NCBI RefSeq assembly: GCF_031759225.1
Contig: NZ_CP134494.1
Span: 1,300,501 to 1,364,500 of the forward strand
Direction: 5' to 3'
Source of the DNA: Mesobacillus jeotgali
GTDB taxonomy: Bacteria; Bacillota; Bacilli; Bacillales; Cytobacillaceae
Length of the DNA stretch: 64,000 nucleotides
Within the stretch, counting starts at the first letter, position 1. Every line of letters begins with the position of its first letter. Of this stretch, positions 28,496 through 37,190 are shown one piece after another. The notes under the pieces were generated by a model, which had not been told where the DNA came from, ran no database searches, and worked only from the letters and a program-made list of their open reading frames with translations. Position numbers and translations under genes: made by a program.

Positions 28496-29425
28496 ATGGC
28501 AAAATACCTGTTAAAAAGGGTATTTTATATGTTTTTGACTCTTTTCATCATTGCGTCCCTAACATTTTTCTTAATGAAGATCATCCCAGGTACGCCTTTT
28601 GCTAGTGCGAACAAATTGGGGCCGGCACAAATGGAAATCATGAAAGCGAAATATGGTCTTGACCAGCCGGTACCTGTGCAGTATGCGAAGTATATTGGAA
28701 ACCTGCTGCAAGGTGATTTAGGAATTTCCTTTCAATTTAATAACAGATCTGTGACAGACATGATGGTCGGTCGTCTTGGACCTTCCATGCAGCTAGGTGC
28801 ACAAGCGATGATTTTAGGAACAGTCGTAGGTATCCTGCTCGGAATATTTGCGGCATTAAGACAAAATACATGGGTCGACTATAGCTCAACGTTTATAGCA
28901 GTATTAGGAAAGTCCATTCCAAACTTCGTGTTTGCTGGATTACTTCAATATTATATAGGTGTTAAACTTGGCTGGTTCCCTGTACTTTTCTGGCGAGGAT
29001 TTGAGTACACAATCCTTCCGACCATAGCTTTATCCATGCTGCCTATAGCAATCGCAGCCCGTTTCATGAGAACCGAAATGATTGAGGTTTTAGGTTCTGA
29101 TTATATCATGCTGGCAAAAGCTAAGGGTGCGAGTTTCTTTGAGATTGCCTTTAAGCATGCTCTGAGGAATGCGCTAATTCCTTTGGTAACGGTCTTAGGA
29201 CCTTTGGCGATTTCATTAATGACGGGTTCACTAGTAATTGAAAAGATTTTTGCGATTCCAGGCCTTGGCGAACAGTTCGTAAAATCAATTACACTTAATG
29301 ATTACCCTGTTATCATGGGAACAACCATCTTATTTGCTGCATTATTTGTAGTTATCATCCTTGTTGTGGATATTCTTTATGGAATTATTGATCCACGCAT
29401 CAGGCTGTCTGGAGGTAATAAGTAA
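28496..29425 (+). CDS. oppB: OppB, oligopeptide transporter permease
   Basis: A 309-residue permease: MAKYLLKRVFYMFLTLFIIA first span, GLDQPVPVQYAKYI, FQFNNRSVTDMM, the EAA loop DYIMLAKAKGASFFEIAFK with ALRNALIPLVTV, and C-terminal YGIIDPRIRLSGG. The start ATG at 28496 follows CAGGAGGTGCACGGTT. It overlaps oppC by one base (TAATG). No separate promoter is evident after the attenuator. Confidence 0.95.
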   Translation: MAKYLLKRVFYMFLTLFIIASLTFFLMKIIPGTPFASANKLGPAQMEIMKAKYGLDQPVPVQYAKYIGNLLQGDLGISFQFNNRSVTDMMVGRLGPSMQLGAQAMILGTVVGILLGIFAALRQNTWVDYSSTFIAVLGKSIPNFVFAGLLQYYIGVKLGWFPVLFWRGFEYTILPTIALSMLPIAIAARFMRTEMIEVLGSDYIMLAKAKGASFFEIAFKHALRNALIPLVTVLGPLAISLMTGSLVIEKIFAIPGLGEQFVKSITLNDYPVIMGTTILFAALFVVIILVVDILYGIIDPRIRLSGGNK

Positions 29426-30453
29426 TGGCTGACTTTGAAACTAAAATTCCAAAAGATCGTTTTAGGCCGGCGGAGATCGATTCGGCCAAGAGCGAGGAAA
29501 TTAATAAGCCAAGCTTAACCTTCTGGCAGGATGCTTGGATGCGTGTCCGCAAAAATAAGGGTGCGCTTGTAAGTTTGATAGTTATGGCACTAGTGATCAT
29601 CATGGCATTTCTTGGACCAGTGATCAGCGGCAAGGAATTCGATACTCAAAATGTAAGGCATAATAATTTGCCGCCTAGAATCCAGGGACTCGAAAATATC
29701 AGCTGGCTGCCGTTTGACGGTGTTAAGGTAAATAAAGCTGGAAAAGAAATCAATATGTACGAAGTCAAAAAAGTAGACGAATATTATTGGTTTGGTACTG
29801 ATGCTTTAGGGCGTGATTTATTCACACGTGTCTGGAAAGGTACACAAATCTCCTTATACATTGCGCTCTTGGCAGCAGTCATTGATATGATAATTGGTGT
29901 TGCTTATGGCGCTATATCAGGATATTTCGGTGGAAGATTGGATAACGTCATGCAGAGGATTACCGAAGTCTTAGTAGGTATTCCGACAATGATTGTAGTT
30001 ATCTTGATGATTCTCGTGTTGAAGCCTGGTATTATATCAATTACTGTTGCCTTGACGATTACAGGCTGGGTAGGTATGGCCCGTGTGGTACGTGCCCAGA
30101 CGCTGAAGCTTAAGGAACAGGAGTTTGTACTCGCTTCCAAAACTCTCGGAAACAGCGATGGCAAAATCATTTCGAAACACTTATTGCCAAACCTTGCTGG
30201 TGTCATTATTATCAATACAATGTTCACGATTCCAAATGCAGTATTTTTTGAGGCATTCCTGAGCTTCATCGGACTAGGTCTTCAGGATCCATATGCATCA
30301 CTCGGTACATTGATTGATGAAGGTTTTAAAGTGCTAAGATTGCACCCACATGAGATGGTAATTCCAGCTATTATCATCAGTATCATCATGATCACGTTCA
30401 ATATGCTGGCAGACGGATTGCGCGATGCGCTTGATCCGAAAATGCGCGATTAA
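29425..30453 (+). CDS. oppC: OppC, oligopeptide transporter permease
   Basis: A 342-residue permease. A long N-terminal cytoplasmic arm (about 1-45) precedes the first span ALVSLIVMALVIIMAFLGPV. An extracytoplasmic insert (about 70-125) contains NNLPPRIQGLENISWLPFDG, typical of Bacillus OppC and absent from the two AppC-type proteins here. Then come YYWFGTDALGRDLFTRVWKG, the EAA loop ([19 protein letters not shown]) and C-terminal [12 protein letters not shown]. Its ATG overlaps the oppB stop. Confidence 0.95.
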   Translation: MADFETKIPKDRFRPAEIDSAKSEEINKPSLTFWQDAWMRVRKNKGALVSLIVMALVIIMAFLGPVISGKEFDTQNVRHNNLPPRIQGLENISWLPFDGVKVNKAGKEINMYEVKKVDEYYWFGTDALGRDLFTRVWKGTQISLYIALLAAVIDMIIGVAYGAISGYFGGRLDNVMQRITEVLVGIPTMIVVILMILVLKPGIISITVALTITGWVGMARVVRAQTLKLKEQEFVLASKTLGNSDGKIISKHLLPNLAGVIIINTMFTIPNAVFFEAFLSFIGLGLQDPYASLGTLIDEGFKVLRLHPHEMVIPAIIISIIMITFNMLADGLRDALDPKMRD

Positions 30454-30471
30454 GGGGCAGGTGAATGTATT

Positions 30472-31506
30472 ATGGAAAATATTTTAGAAGTTAAGGATTT
30501 AAATATCTCCTTCCATACATTCGCGGGGGAAGTTAAAGCGATCCGCGGTGTGAACTTTGAACTGAAAAAGGGAGAAACCCTTGCGATAGTTGGTGAGTCG
30601 GGATCAGGTAAATCAGTAACGACTAAAGCAATCATGAGATTGCTGCCTCCTGGCAATTCCGAAATCAAGCAAGGCGAAATATTGTTTGAAGGCAAGGACT
30701 TAACTAAATTGACTGACAAGCAAATGCAGAAAATTCGTGGCCAGGACATCTCGATGATTTTCCAGGATCCGATGACTTCATTGAATCCAACAATGACTGT
30801 TGGAAAGCAAATCATGGAACCTTTGATCAAGCATCAAAATATGAGTAAATCATCAGCAAGGGAACGTGCGGTCCAGCTTTTGAAGCTGGTTGGTATTCCT
30901 AAACCTGAGCTGCGTGTTAAACAATACCCTCACCAATTCTCTGGTGGTATGAGACAAAGGGTGGTTATCGCAATTGCGCTGGCATGTAATCCGAAGGTTC
31001 TAATAGCGGATGAGCCGACAACTGCGTTGGATGTAACGATACAGGCACAGATATTGGAATTAATGAAAGATTTGCAGAAAAAAATCGATACTTCCATCAT
31101 TTTCATCACCCATGACCTTGGTGTTGTTGCTAACGTAGCGGACAGGGTAGCAGTTATGTATGGTGGAAAAATTGTCGAAATCGGTACTGTGGACGAAGTC
31201 TTCTACAATCCACAGCATCCTTACACTTGGGGATTGATCAGCTCAATGCCAAGCCTGGATGCCAAAGAAGAGGAACTATACGCAATTCCTGGTACTCCGC
31301 CAAACTTATTGCATCCGCCAAAAGGAGATGCTTTTGCACCTCGTAATGAATATGCAATGCAAATCGACTTAGAAGAACAGCCTCCAATGTTTAAAGTGTC
31401 TGATACACATTATGCTGCTACATGGCTGTTGCATCCAGATGCTCCTAAGGTAGAACCGCCGGAAGCTGTGAAGAGCAGAATGCGTAAATTCATGGGCACG
31501 AAATAA
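30472..31506 (+). CDS. oppD: OppD, oligopeptide transporter ATPase
   Basis: A 344-residue ATPase with Walker [10 protein letters not shown]-loop FQDPMTSLNP, signature [12 protein letters not shown], Walker [13 protein letters not shown] and switch ITHDLGVV. The C-terminal tail (PPKGDAFAPRNEYAMQID, then HYAATWLLHPDAPKVEPPE) is the Gram-positive OppD type and has no Cys cluster, unlike both AppD-type proteins in this window. The start ATG at 30472 follows GGGGCAGGTGAATGTATT. Confidence 0.95.
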   Translation: MENILEVKDLNISFHTFAGEVKAIRGVNFELKKGETLAIVGESGSGKSVTTKAIMRLLPPGNSEIKQGEILFEGKDLTKLTDKQMQKIRGQDISMIFQDPMTSLNPTMTVGKQIMEPLIKHQNMSKSSARERAVQLLKLVGIPKPELRVKQYPHQFSGGMRQRVVIAIALACNPKVLIADEPTTALDVTIQAQILELMKDLQKKIDTSIIFITHDLGVVANVADRVAVMYGGKIVEIGTVDEVFYNPQHPYTWGLISSMPSLDAKEEELYAIPGTPPNLLHPPKGDAFAPRNEYAMQIDLEEQPPMFKVSDTHYAATWLLHPDAPKVEPPEAVKSRMRKFMGTK

Positions 31507-31527
31507 CTGTAGGAGGAGGACTGGCTG

Positions 31528-32469
31528 ATGGAAAATAGAGAAAAGCTTCTTGAAATAAAGAATCTGAAGCAATATTTCAATATGGGTCAACCTAATGAAG
31601 TAAAAGCGATTGATGGAATTACTTTTGATATCTTTAAAGGAGAAACTCTTGGATTGGTTGGAGAATCTGGTTGTGGTAAATCCACAACTGGCCGAACAAT
31701 CATCAGGCTTTATGAAGCGACAGATGGAGAGGTCCTTTACAAGGGAGAAAACGTACACGGCAAGAAGAACAAAAAAGATTTAAAGAAATTCAACAGAAGT
31801 ATGCAAATGATTTTCCAAGATCCATATGCATCCTTGAATCCAAGGATGAAGGTTTCCGATGTTATTGCTGAGGGCATCGATATTCATGGCCTGGCGAAGA
31901 GTAAGCAAGAAAGAATGGAAATGGTATATGAACTGCTTGAAACAGTTGGCTTAAACAGAGAACACGCCAACCGTTATCCACATGAATTCTCAGGTGGACA
32001 AAGGCAGCGTATCGGCATTGCACGTGCCCTTGCTGTGCAGCCGGAATTTATTATCGCAGACGAACCTATTTCCGCTCTAGATGTTTCCATCCAGGCACAG
32101 GTTGTCAACCTGATGAAGAAACTGCAGCGTGAAAAAGGTTTAACATACTTGTTTATCGCACATGATCTTTCGATGGTAAAATATATCAGTGACCGAATTG
32201 GTGTAATGTACTTCGGAAAGCTAGTTGAGTTAACTACTGCTGAAGAATTGTACAAAAATCCGCTTCATCCATACACTCAATCATTGCTATCAGCGATTCC
32301 GCTTCCAGATCCAGAATCTGAGCGTACACGCAGAAGAAAAACATATGATCCGAATGTGCATCAATATGCAGACGGAGAAGAAGTGAAGATGCGCGAAGTT
32401 GTACCAGGGCACTATGTCTATTGCTCTGAAAAGGAACTGAAGCAATACCAGCAGCAATATGTGAAATAA
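31528..32469 (+). CDS. oppF: OppF, oligopeptide transporter ATPase
   Basis: A 313-residue ATPase: Walker [10 protein letters not shown]-loop [11 protein letters not shown], signature [12 protein letters not shown], Walker [13 protein letters not shown], switch AHDLSMV. The tail [19 protein letters not shown] followed by [15 protein letters not shown] is typical of Bacillus OppF and lacks the four-Cys cluster. It starts at 31528 behind AGGAGGAGGACTGGCTG. It is the last gene of oppABCDF and is followed by a strong terminator. Confidence 0.95.
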   Translation: MENREKLLEIKNLKQYFNMGQPNEVKAIDGITFDIFKGETLGLVGESGCGKSTTGRTIIRLYEATDGEVLYKGENVHGKKNKKDLKKFNRSMQMIFQDPYASLNPRMKVSDVIAEGIDIHGLAKSKQERMEMVYELLETVGLNREHANRYPHEFSGGQRQRIGIARALAVQPEFIIADEPISALDVSIQAQVVNLMKKLQREKGLTYLFIAHDLSMVKYISDRIGVMYFGKLVELTTAEELYKNPLHPYTQSLLSAIPLPDPESERTRRRKTYDPNVHQYADGEEVKMREVVPGHYVYCSEKELKQYQQQYVK

Positions 32470-32473
32470 TCTT

Positions 32474-32507
32474 AACGATCTCTTATTTTGAGATCGTTTT
32501 TTTTTGG
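32474..32507 (+). terminator. Terminator of oppABCDF
   Basis: AACGATCTC (32474-32482) pairs with GAGATCGTT (32490-32498), then a run of about nine T. Confidence 0.92.
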
Positions 32508-32522
32508 CTTGTTAAAGCTATA

Positions 32523-32585
32523 TGTTGATTTTTGACATCCTGCTGATTGTAGTGGAAGGCGAAGCGGATGGAACGAAAATCAACA
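32523..32585. repeat. Internally deleted remnant of an abundant Bacillaceae intergenic repeat
   Basis: Perfect terminal inverted repeats TGTTGATTTT (32523-32532) and AAAATCAACA (32576-32585) flank GATTGTAGTGGAAGGCG and AAGCGGATGGAACG. These match, from memory, the two ends (GATTGGAGTGGAAGGC... and ...AAGCGCCTGGAGCGGAAATCAACA) of a common Bacillaceae repeat whose middle is missing here. Confidence 0.55.
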
Positions 32586-32777
32586 GCCGTGTTTTAAAGA
32601 GCTATTCTTTTTGAAGAGGGTAAGAGATTAAAATAGAGTTCGGAAATAAATTCCATATAAAAAAATCCAACAATATTATCTAAATCTGTCGAAAGTGGGT
32701 AAAATAGACTTATAGATTCATAATATAGAAAATACCTACTACTATTGTGGGCGTATGTTTTGAAAGGAGAGGTGTTT

Positions 32778-33977
32778 GTGCAGTTTAAAAAAATCGCAGC
32801 AGCAGCATTATTGGCTGCCTCTTTTTCGCAAACAGGGAGTACAGTGTTTGCTGAATCGAAAGCGCATGAAACAGAAAGACTTCCGGCCAGGGAACATCAA
32901 TCATTGGTAAGGGGATTACCTGAGCAGATGCCACGGTTCAAATTTGATTCAGGTTACTCTTTTGAATATCCTGATGCTGTCAGGGGAATCTATGTAACCG
33001 GGAATTCAGCTGGAGGAGAGAGGCTTAATAGTCTTACCAAGCTTGTTGATGAGACTGATCTAAACGCAATGGTCATTGATATAAAGGAAGACCATGGATA
33101 TCTTACATATAAACCAAATGAGGATTCTCCTTTTCAGGATATCGGAAAGCCCTATATTAAGGATCCTCAAAAACTATTAAAGACCCTTGAAGAGAAACAA
33201 ATTTACCCTATCGCAAGGGTAGTAGTTTTCAAAGATACAGCTCTGGCAAATAAAAAGCCTGAATGGTCTTTCAAAGATGGAAATCAAGTGTGGAAAAACG
33301 GAAGGGGCGAGTCGTTTGTCAATCCATTCGTGAAAGATGTTTGGGATTATAATGTTCAAATTGCCATTGAGGCAGCTAAAATGGGATTCCAGGAAATCCA
33401 GTTCGATTATGTCCGCTTCCCAGAGGGATTTGAAAAGAGAGATACTGAACTTCAATATTCGATGGGTGATTATAAGGATGTTGAAATGGATAATGTACAA
33501 AAAAGGGTTAAAGCAGTAACTGATTTTGTGGCGTACGCTCGGAAAGAACTAAAACCATATGATGTCAAAGTATCAGTCGATATCTTTGGTTATACTGCCA
33601 CTCTCCCGGAAGCTCCGGGAATAGGACAAAACTTCTCGAAAATCTCCGAGAATGTTGACGTCATTTCCTCAATGATTTATCCAAGTCATTGGACATCTTA
33701 TTTTGGAATCGCCAAGCCTGACACTGAGCCGTATCGTCTCGTTCAGGAATATGCAAAATTAGAAAAGAAAAAACTTGCGGAATTAAAGAGTCCGCCTGTA
33801 TCCCGTCCTTGGCTGCAGGATTTCACCGCATCATGGTTAGGCAGTGGGAATTACCTTGTATATGGAAAGAAGGAAGTCGAAGATCAAATCAGGGCATTGA
33901 AGGATCAGGGAATTAACGAATATTTATTATGGAATGCAAGCAATAGATACTCGCCCAATGTTGATTACACACCTTAA
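32778..33977 (+). CDS. Secreted putative glycoside hydrolase (DUF4015)
   Basis: A 399-residue exported protein. The signal peptide (about 1-26) is KKIAAAALLAASFSQTGS ending VFA-ES. The mature part carries the DUF4015 TIM-barrel pattern: RGIYVTGNSAGG, LNAMVIDIKEDHGYLTYK, YPIARVVVFKDTALA, GFQEIQFDYVRFPEG and VSVDIFGYTATLP, with the acidic residues expected of a glycosidase-like active site (Asp/Glu in IDIKED and QFDYVRFPE). The frame opens at 32745, but the GTG at 32778 has AAAGGAGAGG at correct spacing and begins the signal peptide. It is a single gene. A role in wall or exopolysaccharide turnover is inference only; activity has not been seen from sequence. Confidence 0.85.
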   Translation: MQFKKIAAAALLAASFSQTGSTVFAESKAHETERLPAREHQSLVRGLPEQMPRFKFDSGYSFEYPDAVRGIYVTGNSAGGERLNSLTKLVDETDLNAMVIDIKEDHGYLTYKPNEDSPFQDIGKPYIKDPQKLLKTLEEKQIYPIARVVVFKDTALANKKPEWSFKDGNQVWKNGRGESFVNPFVKDVWDYNVQIAIEAAKMGFQEIQFDYVRFPEGFEKRDTELQYSMGDYKDVEMDNVQKRVKAVTDFVAYARKELKPYDVKVSVDIFGYTATLPEAPGIGQNFSKISENVDVISSMIYPSHWTSYFGIAKPDTEPYRLVQEYAKLEKKKLAELKSPPVSRPWLQDFTASWLGSGNYLVYGKKEVEDQIRALKDQGINEYLLWNASNRYSPNVDYTP

Positions 33978-33985
33978 GCTCAACT

Positions 33986-34028
33986 AAAAAAGCCTGTAAT
34001 GACTGGATCAATCATTACAGGCTTTTTC
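33986..34028. terminator. Bidirectional terminator after the DUF4015 gene
   Basis: AAAAAGCCTGTAATGA (33987-34002) pairs perfectly with TCATTACAGGCTTTTT (34012-34027). It also serves the convergent small gene ending at 34083. Confidence 0.9.
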
Positions 34029-34082
34029 ATATCATTAGATTATCAGTACGAAAGTACGTTATAATTACAAAGGGGATATGGA

Positions 34083-34268
34083 TTACTTCTTGCTGCCGCC
34101 GACATTTTTCCAGCCAGTTTGCAGACTTGTTGATTGATCAACGAATTCATTTCTTTTATTTCCACTAAAAAATCTGGTTCCTACTCCATTGGTAATGACA
34201 CCAATTGTCGCGGTGATACCCACAATCAGTAAAGCAACGATAGTTAAATCCATTATGTAACCGCCCAT
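34083..34268 (-). CDS. Small single-span membrane protein, unknown
   Basis: A 61-residue protein with a hydrophobic segment (about 6-27, MDLTIVALLIVGITATIGVI) and a polar tail ending LQTGWKNVGGSKK. A strong ribosome-binding site (AGGTGGAGGTTTATC on the minus strand) precedes the ATG at 34268, which is the main reason to call it. Another ATG at residue 6 is possible. I recognise no family. It is monocistronic, convergent with the DUF4015 gene and divergent from yjbC. Confidence 0.65.
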   Translation of the reverse strand: MGGYIMDLTIVALLIVGITATIGVITNGVGTRFFSGNKRNEFVDQSTSLQTGWKNVGGSKK

Positions 34269-34478
34269 GATAAACCTCCACCTTTTTTTTCACAAAGTAA
34301 TGACCGTGATTTTGTGATAAATATAATTCATGATCCCCGTACATCTTTATTTTAAAAGAATTGTTCGTGTATTAAAAGAACTTTATAAAGAAAAAATAAT
34401 ACAAGTAGTTAGATCATGGTTATATAAGAAAAGCTGGGTGCTTATCGGGATGGAATAAAATCAAAAAGGAGATAAGCA

Positions 34479-35048
34479 ATGCATTGGTATGAAAAATTAA
34501 ATCAGTATTTCCCAATCGAGGAAATGAAATCAAAAGAGCATATGGAAACACTTCTAAAGGAAAGACCAGAGATTTACCATAAGGATGAAGGCCCTGGCCA
34601 TGTTCTCATGTATGTAGAGACAGACGATTTTGTCTTCATTGATTACCTCTTCGTTTCGAAGACGACTCGAGGGCAGGGACTCGGCCACAAATTGATCGAG
34701 AAGCTGAAGGAAAAGGGCAAGCCAATTATCCTTGAGGTTGAACCAGTTAATTATGAGGATACAGATACTGAAAAACGCCTTCGTTTTTATAAGCGGGAAG
34801 GCTTCGAGCATGCCAGGACAGTTGGGTACAGACGCCGGTCGCTCGCTACGAAAGAAATCAATGAAATGGAAATCCTTTATTGGTCGCCGGATGAAGCATC
34901 AGAGGATTTGGTTTATGAGGCAATGAAGAAAACCTACAATATGATCCATACTTATAAAGACAAAAAGTTTTATGGTGCATCATATCAGCCAGTTGAAGAA
35001 GTCCTGACTGTTGAAGACAAACGGGATGATTTACTGCAAGACATCTAA
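34479..35048 (+). CDS. yjbC: YjbC, GNAT-family N-acetyltransferase
   Basis: A 189-residue protein. The GNAT acetyl-CoA-binding region is visible at residues about 50-75: FIDYLFVSKTTRGQGLGHKL (the R/Q-x-x-G-x-G/A loop), followed by LEVEPVNYEDTDTEKRLRFY and KREGFEHA, typical motif B. The C-terminal 60 residues (LVYEAMKKTYNMIHTYKDKK onward) extend beyond the GNAT core. The ATG at 34479 follows AAAAGGAGATAAGCA. It lies upstream of spx as in B. subtilis, where the two are partly co-transcribed. Here a good terminator follows the gene. Acceptor substrate unknown. Confidence 0.87.
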   Translation: MHWYEKLNQYFPIEEMKSKEHMETLLKERPEIYHKDEGPGHVLMYVETDDFVFIDYLFVSKTTRGQGLGHKLIEKLKEKGKPIILEVEPVNYEDTDTEKRLRFYKREGFEHARTVGYRRRSLATKEINEMEILYWSPDEASEDLVYEAMKKTYNMIHTYKDKKFYGASYQPVEEVLTVEDKRDDLLQDI

Positions 35049-35053
35049 TTCAC

Positions 35054-35088
35054 AAACGCAACCAGGGTTTTTACTTGGTTGCGTTTTC
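35054..35088 (+). terminator. Terminator after yjbC
   Basis: AAACGCAACCA (35054-35064) pairs with TGGTTGCGTTT (35076-35086), then T-rich sequence. Confidence 0.85.
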
Positions 35089-35483
35089 ATTTTTGTATAA
35101 TCAAATGAGAATAAAACTTTTTTGAAAAAGCAGGTTTAAGCCTGGTGAGACCGGGTAAATATAATTAAATTACCAAAATGAAAGCCAGACGGACATAACT
35201 GGCATGAATTGTACGAATATTTATATAGATTGTACGTAGAAGGTGATGAAAAAATATAATTTCATTGAAACTTTTTTCTATTTCGTTCGTTATATATAGA
35301 GAAGAGTAAAAATAACCTTACATAACTACCCGGAATAATTTATCAAAAGGGATACCTTTTATTAAATCCTTGGTGTATAATAAACAATATGAATTATAAA
35401 ATTAAACTTATTATTATTTAAGAAATGACAGTTCATTTGAAGCAAATAATATATAAGTAAATCTAAGGGAGTGTGAATTACCA
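35089..35483. other. Upstream control region of spx
   Basis: About 395 AT-rich bases without a gene. They contain two direct ATTGTACG repeats (35208-35215 and 35229-35236), a -10-like TATAAT at 35255-35260 and another at 35376-35381 (GTGTATAAT). The length and several -10-like elements fit a gene with more than one promoter, as spx has in B. subtilis. No exact PerR box was found. Confidence 0.5.
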
Positions 35484-35879
35484 ATGGTCACTTTATACAC
35501 TTCACCAAGTTGTACCTCATGCAGAAAGGCCAAGTCATGGCTGGAAGAACATGAAATTTCATATACTGAAAGAAACATATTCTCTGAGCCTTTATCGATT
35601 GATGAGATAAAGGAAATTCTACGTATGACCGAAGATGGAACGGATGAGATCATTTCTACTCGTTCTAAGACCTTCCAAAAGCTTGATGTGAACCTGGAAA
35701 CAATGCCTTTACAGGAATTGTTTGAGGTTATCAAGGAAAACCCTGGCTTGCTTCGCCGTCCGATTATCATTGATGAAAAACGCCTGCAGGTTGGATATAA
35801 TGAAGATGAAATCAGACGGTTCCTGCCGCGCAAAGTGCGTACTTTCCAATTGCGTGAGGCTCAGCGTTTAGTAAATTAA
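35484..35879 (+). CDS. spx: Spx, disulfide-stress transcriptional regulator
   Basis: ArsC-like RNA polymerase-binding regulator. The 131-residue protein starts [20 protein letters not shown], with the redox switch Cys10-x-x-Cys13. It has the RNAP-contact Gly of the TEDGTDEI segment (about 52) and [20 protein letters not shown]. In B. subtilis the oxidised form activates thiol genes together with the alpha C-terminal domain of RNA polymerase, and Spx is degraded by ClpXP with SpxH. The ATG at 35484 follows AAGGGAGTGTGAATTACCA. spxH lies 7 kb downstream in this window. Confidence 0.96.
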   Translation: MVTLYTSPSCTSCRKAKSWLEEHEISYTERNIFSEPLSIDEIKEILRMTEDGTDEIISTRSKTFQKLDVNLETMPLQELFEVIKENPGLLRRPIIIDEKRLQVGYNEDEIRRFLPRKVRTFQLREAQRLVN

Positions 35880-35902
35880 ACTTAAACCTAATAAATTCAT
35901 TA

Positions 35903-35930
35903 GAGCTCCCTATGGGGGCTTTTTATTTTT
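35903..35930 (+). terminator. Terminator of spx
   Basis: AGCTCCC (35904-35910) pairs with GGGGGCT (35914-35920, one G-T wobble) across TAT, followed by TTTTATTTTTAT. Confidence 0.8.
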
Positions 35931-36371
35931 ATCTAAAATAAATTTTTGTTCCTCGCCTGAACATGCAGACAAATTGAAATTCAAGCATTTTTCTGCTAAA
36001 ATGTAAAGAATACTTTAAATTAGTTTGTTAAAATCCCATTTAATTTGGATAACCTGCTTGATTGGATCTAAAGGGGCGAATGCCTATCTTTTAGGCATCA
36101 TATTTTGCGACTCCCTGCAGCATCTTCAACTGTAATTTTTTTCAGCCGATATCATTCATTAGCCTTTTATAAAAATGGGTGTATATTTTGTTTCCAAAAT
36201 GGCTTAACATAACATAAAATAAAAGTACAAGATTGTTTATCTTTTTTACACAGTCCCTTTGTAAATCAAGGTGATTCAGACTTATTTATTAAGGGTAAAT
36301 GATAAAGACCAACTGCTTTTTTGGGGGTATTTAGTCCCTTCAAATCTTTGCCTGGAAGGGAGAGAAAGCGA
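35931..36371. other. Long mecA upstream region
   Basis: 440 bases with no gene. One small hairpin (ATGCCTA 36080-36086 / TAGGCAT 36092-36098) lies within GGGGCG...GCGACTCCC. It matches no riboswitch class I know. Promoter elements were not clear. Confidence 0.4.
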
Positions 36372-37043
36372 ATGGAAATCGAACGTATTAATGAGAATAC
36401 GGTTAAGTTTTATATTTCATATATGGATATAGAGGAACGCGGCTTTGACCGGGAGGAAATCTGGTATAACCGTGATCGCAGCGAAGAACTATTCTGGGAA
36501 ATGATGGATGAAGTCCATGCCGAGGAAGAGTTTGCCGTTGAAGGTCCTTTATGGATCCAGGTTCAGGCACTGGAAAAGGGTCTGGAAGTTTTGGTGACAA
36601 AGGCACAGCTTTCTAAGGATGGTCCTAAGTTTGAATTGCCGCTTCCAAATGACAAGCTGAAGGATTTGCCTGTCGATGAACGAATTGAGGAACTGCTTGA
36701 CCATCAATTCAATCCAAAAGGAATTGAGGATGATGATTCTGCATTCGATGATGATTTAGAATTCCTTCTTTATTTCAAGGATTTCGAAGATGTCATAGCA
36801 CTTTCAAAAAGGCCGGGAATTGACAGTGTAAAAACTAGCTTGTACAGCTATGAAGATAAGTATTATTTGTACATTGAGTTTCCTGAGCAGGATTTTGAGG
36901 ATGAAGAGGAAATTGACAATATACTAAGCGTCATTCTCGAGTATGGTCAAGAATCGACAGTTACGGTTCACCGTCTTGATGAATACGGTAACAAGATTAT
37001 CGGAGAAGATGTATTTGGTGTCATAAGAAAACATTTTTCATGA
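36372..37043 (+). CDS. mecA: MecA, ClpC adaptor protein
   Basis: Adaptor that delivers ComK and other substrates to ClpCP and promotes ClpC assembly. The 223-residue protein starts MEIERINENTVKFYISYMD, matching the MecA N-terminal substrate-binding domain. A flexible acidic middle (about 85-135, IEDDDSAFDDDLEF) follows, then the C-terminal ClpC-binding domain (YKYYLYIEFPEQDFEDEEE-like). A frame opens at 36321 without a ribosome-binding site; the ATG at 36372 behind GGAAGGGAGAGAAAGCGA is the start. It is monocistronic with its own terminator. With med, comZ and coiA it forms the competence theme of the region. Confidence 0.95.
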   Translation: MEIERINENTVKFYISYMDIEERGFDREEIWYNRDRSEELFWEMMDEVHAEEEFAVEGPLWIQVQALEKGLEVLVTKAQLSKDGPKFELPLPNDKLKDLPVDERIEELLDHQFNPKGIEDDDSAFDDDLEFLLYFKDFEDVIALSKRPGIDSVKTSLYSYEDKYYLYIEFPEQDFEDEEEIDNILSVILEYGQESTVTVHRLDEYGNKIIGEDVFGVIRKHFS

Positions 37044-37049
37044 GTGCAG

Positions 37050-37080
37050 GCCGATTTCAGAGATGAAATCGGCTTTTTTG
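37050..37080 (+). terminator. Terminator of mecA
   Basis: GCCGATTTCA (37050-37059) pairs perfectly with TGAAATCGGC (37064-37073), then TTTTTT. Confidence 0.93.
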
Positions 37081-37190
37081 ATATAATCTTTTATGTATGA
37101 ATCCCTTTACTTAATAGAAACGTATATATATCTAAAGCTCCTAACCATGATTACGGGAAAAAATCCAGAGAGAGAAAACAGGTGGTAACA

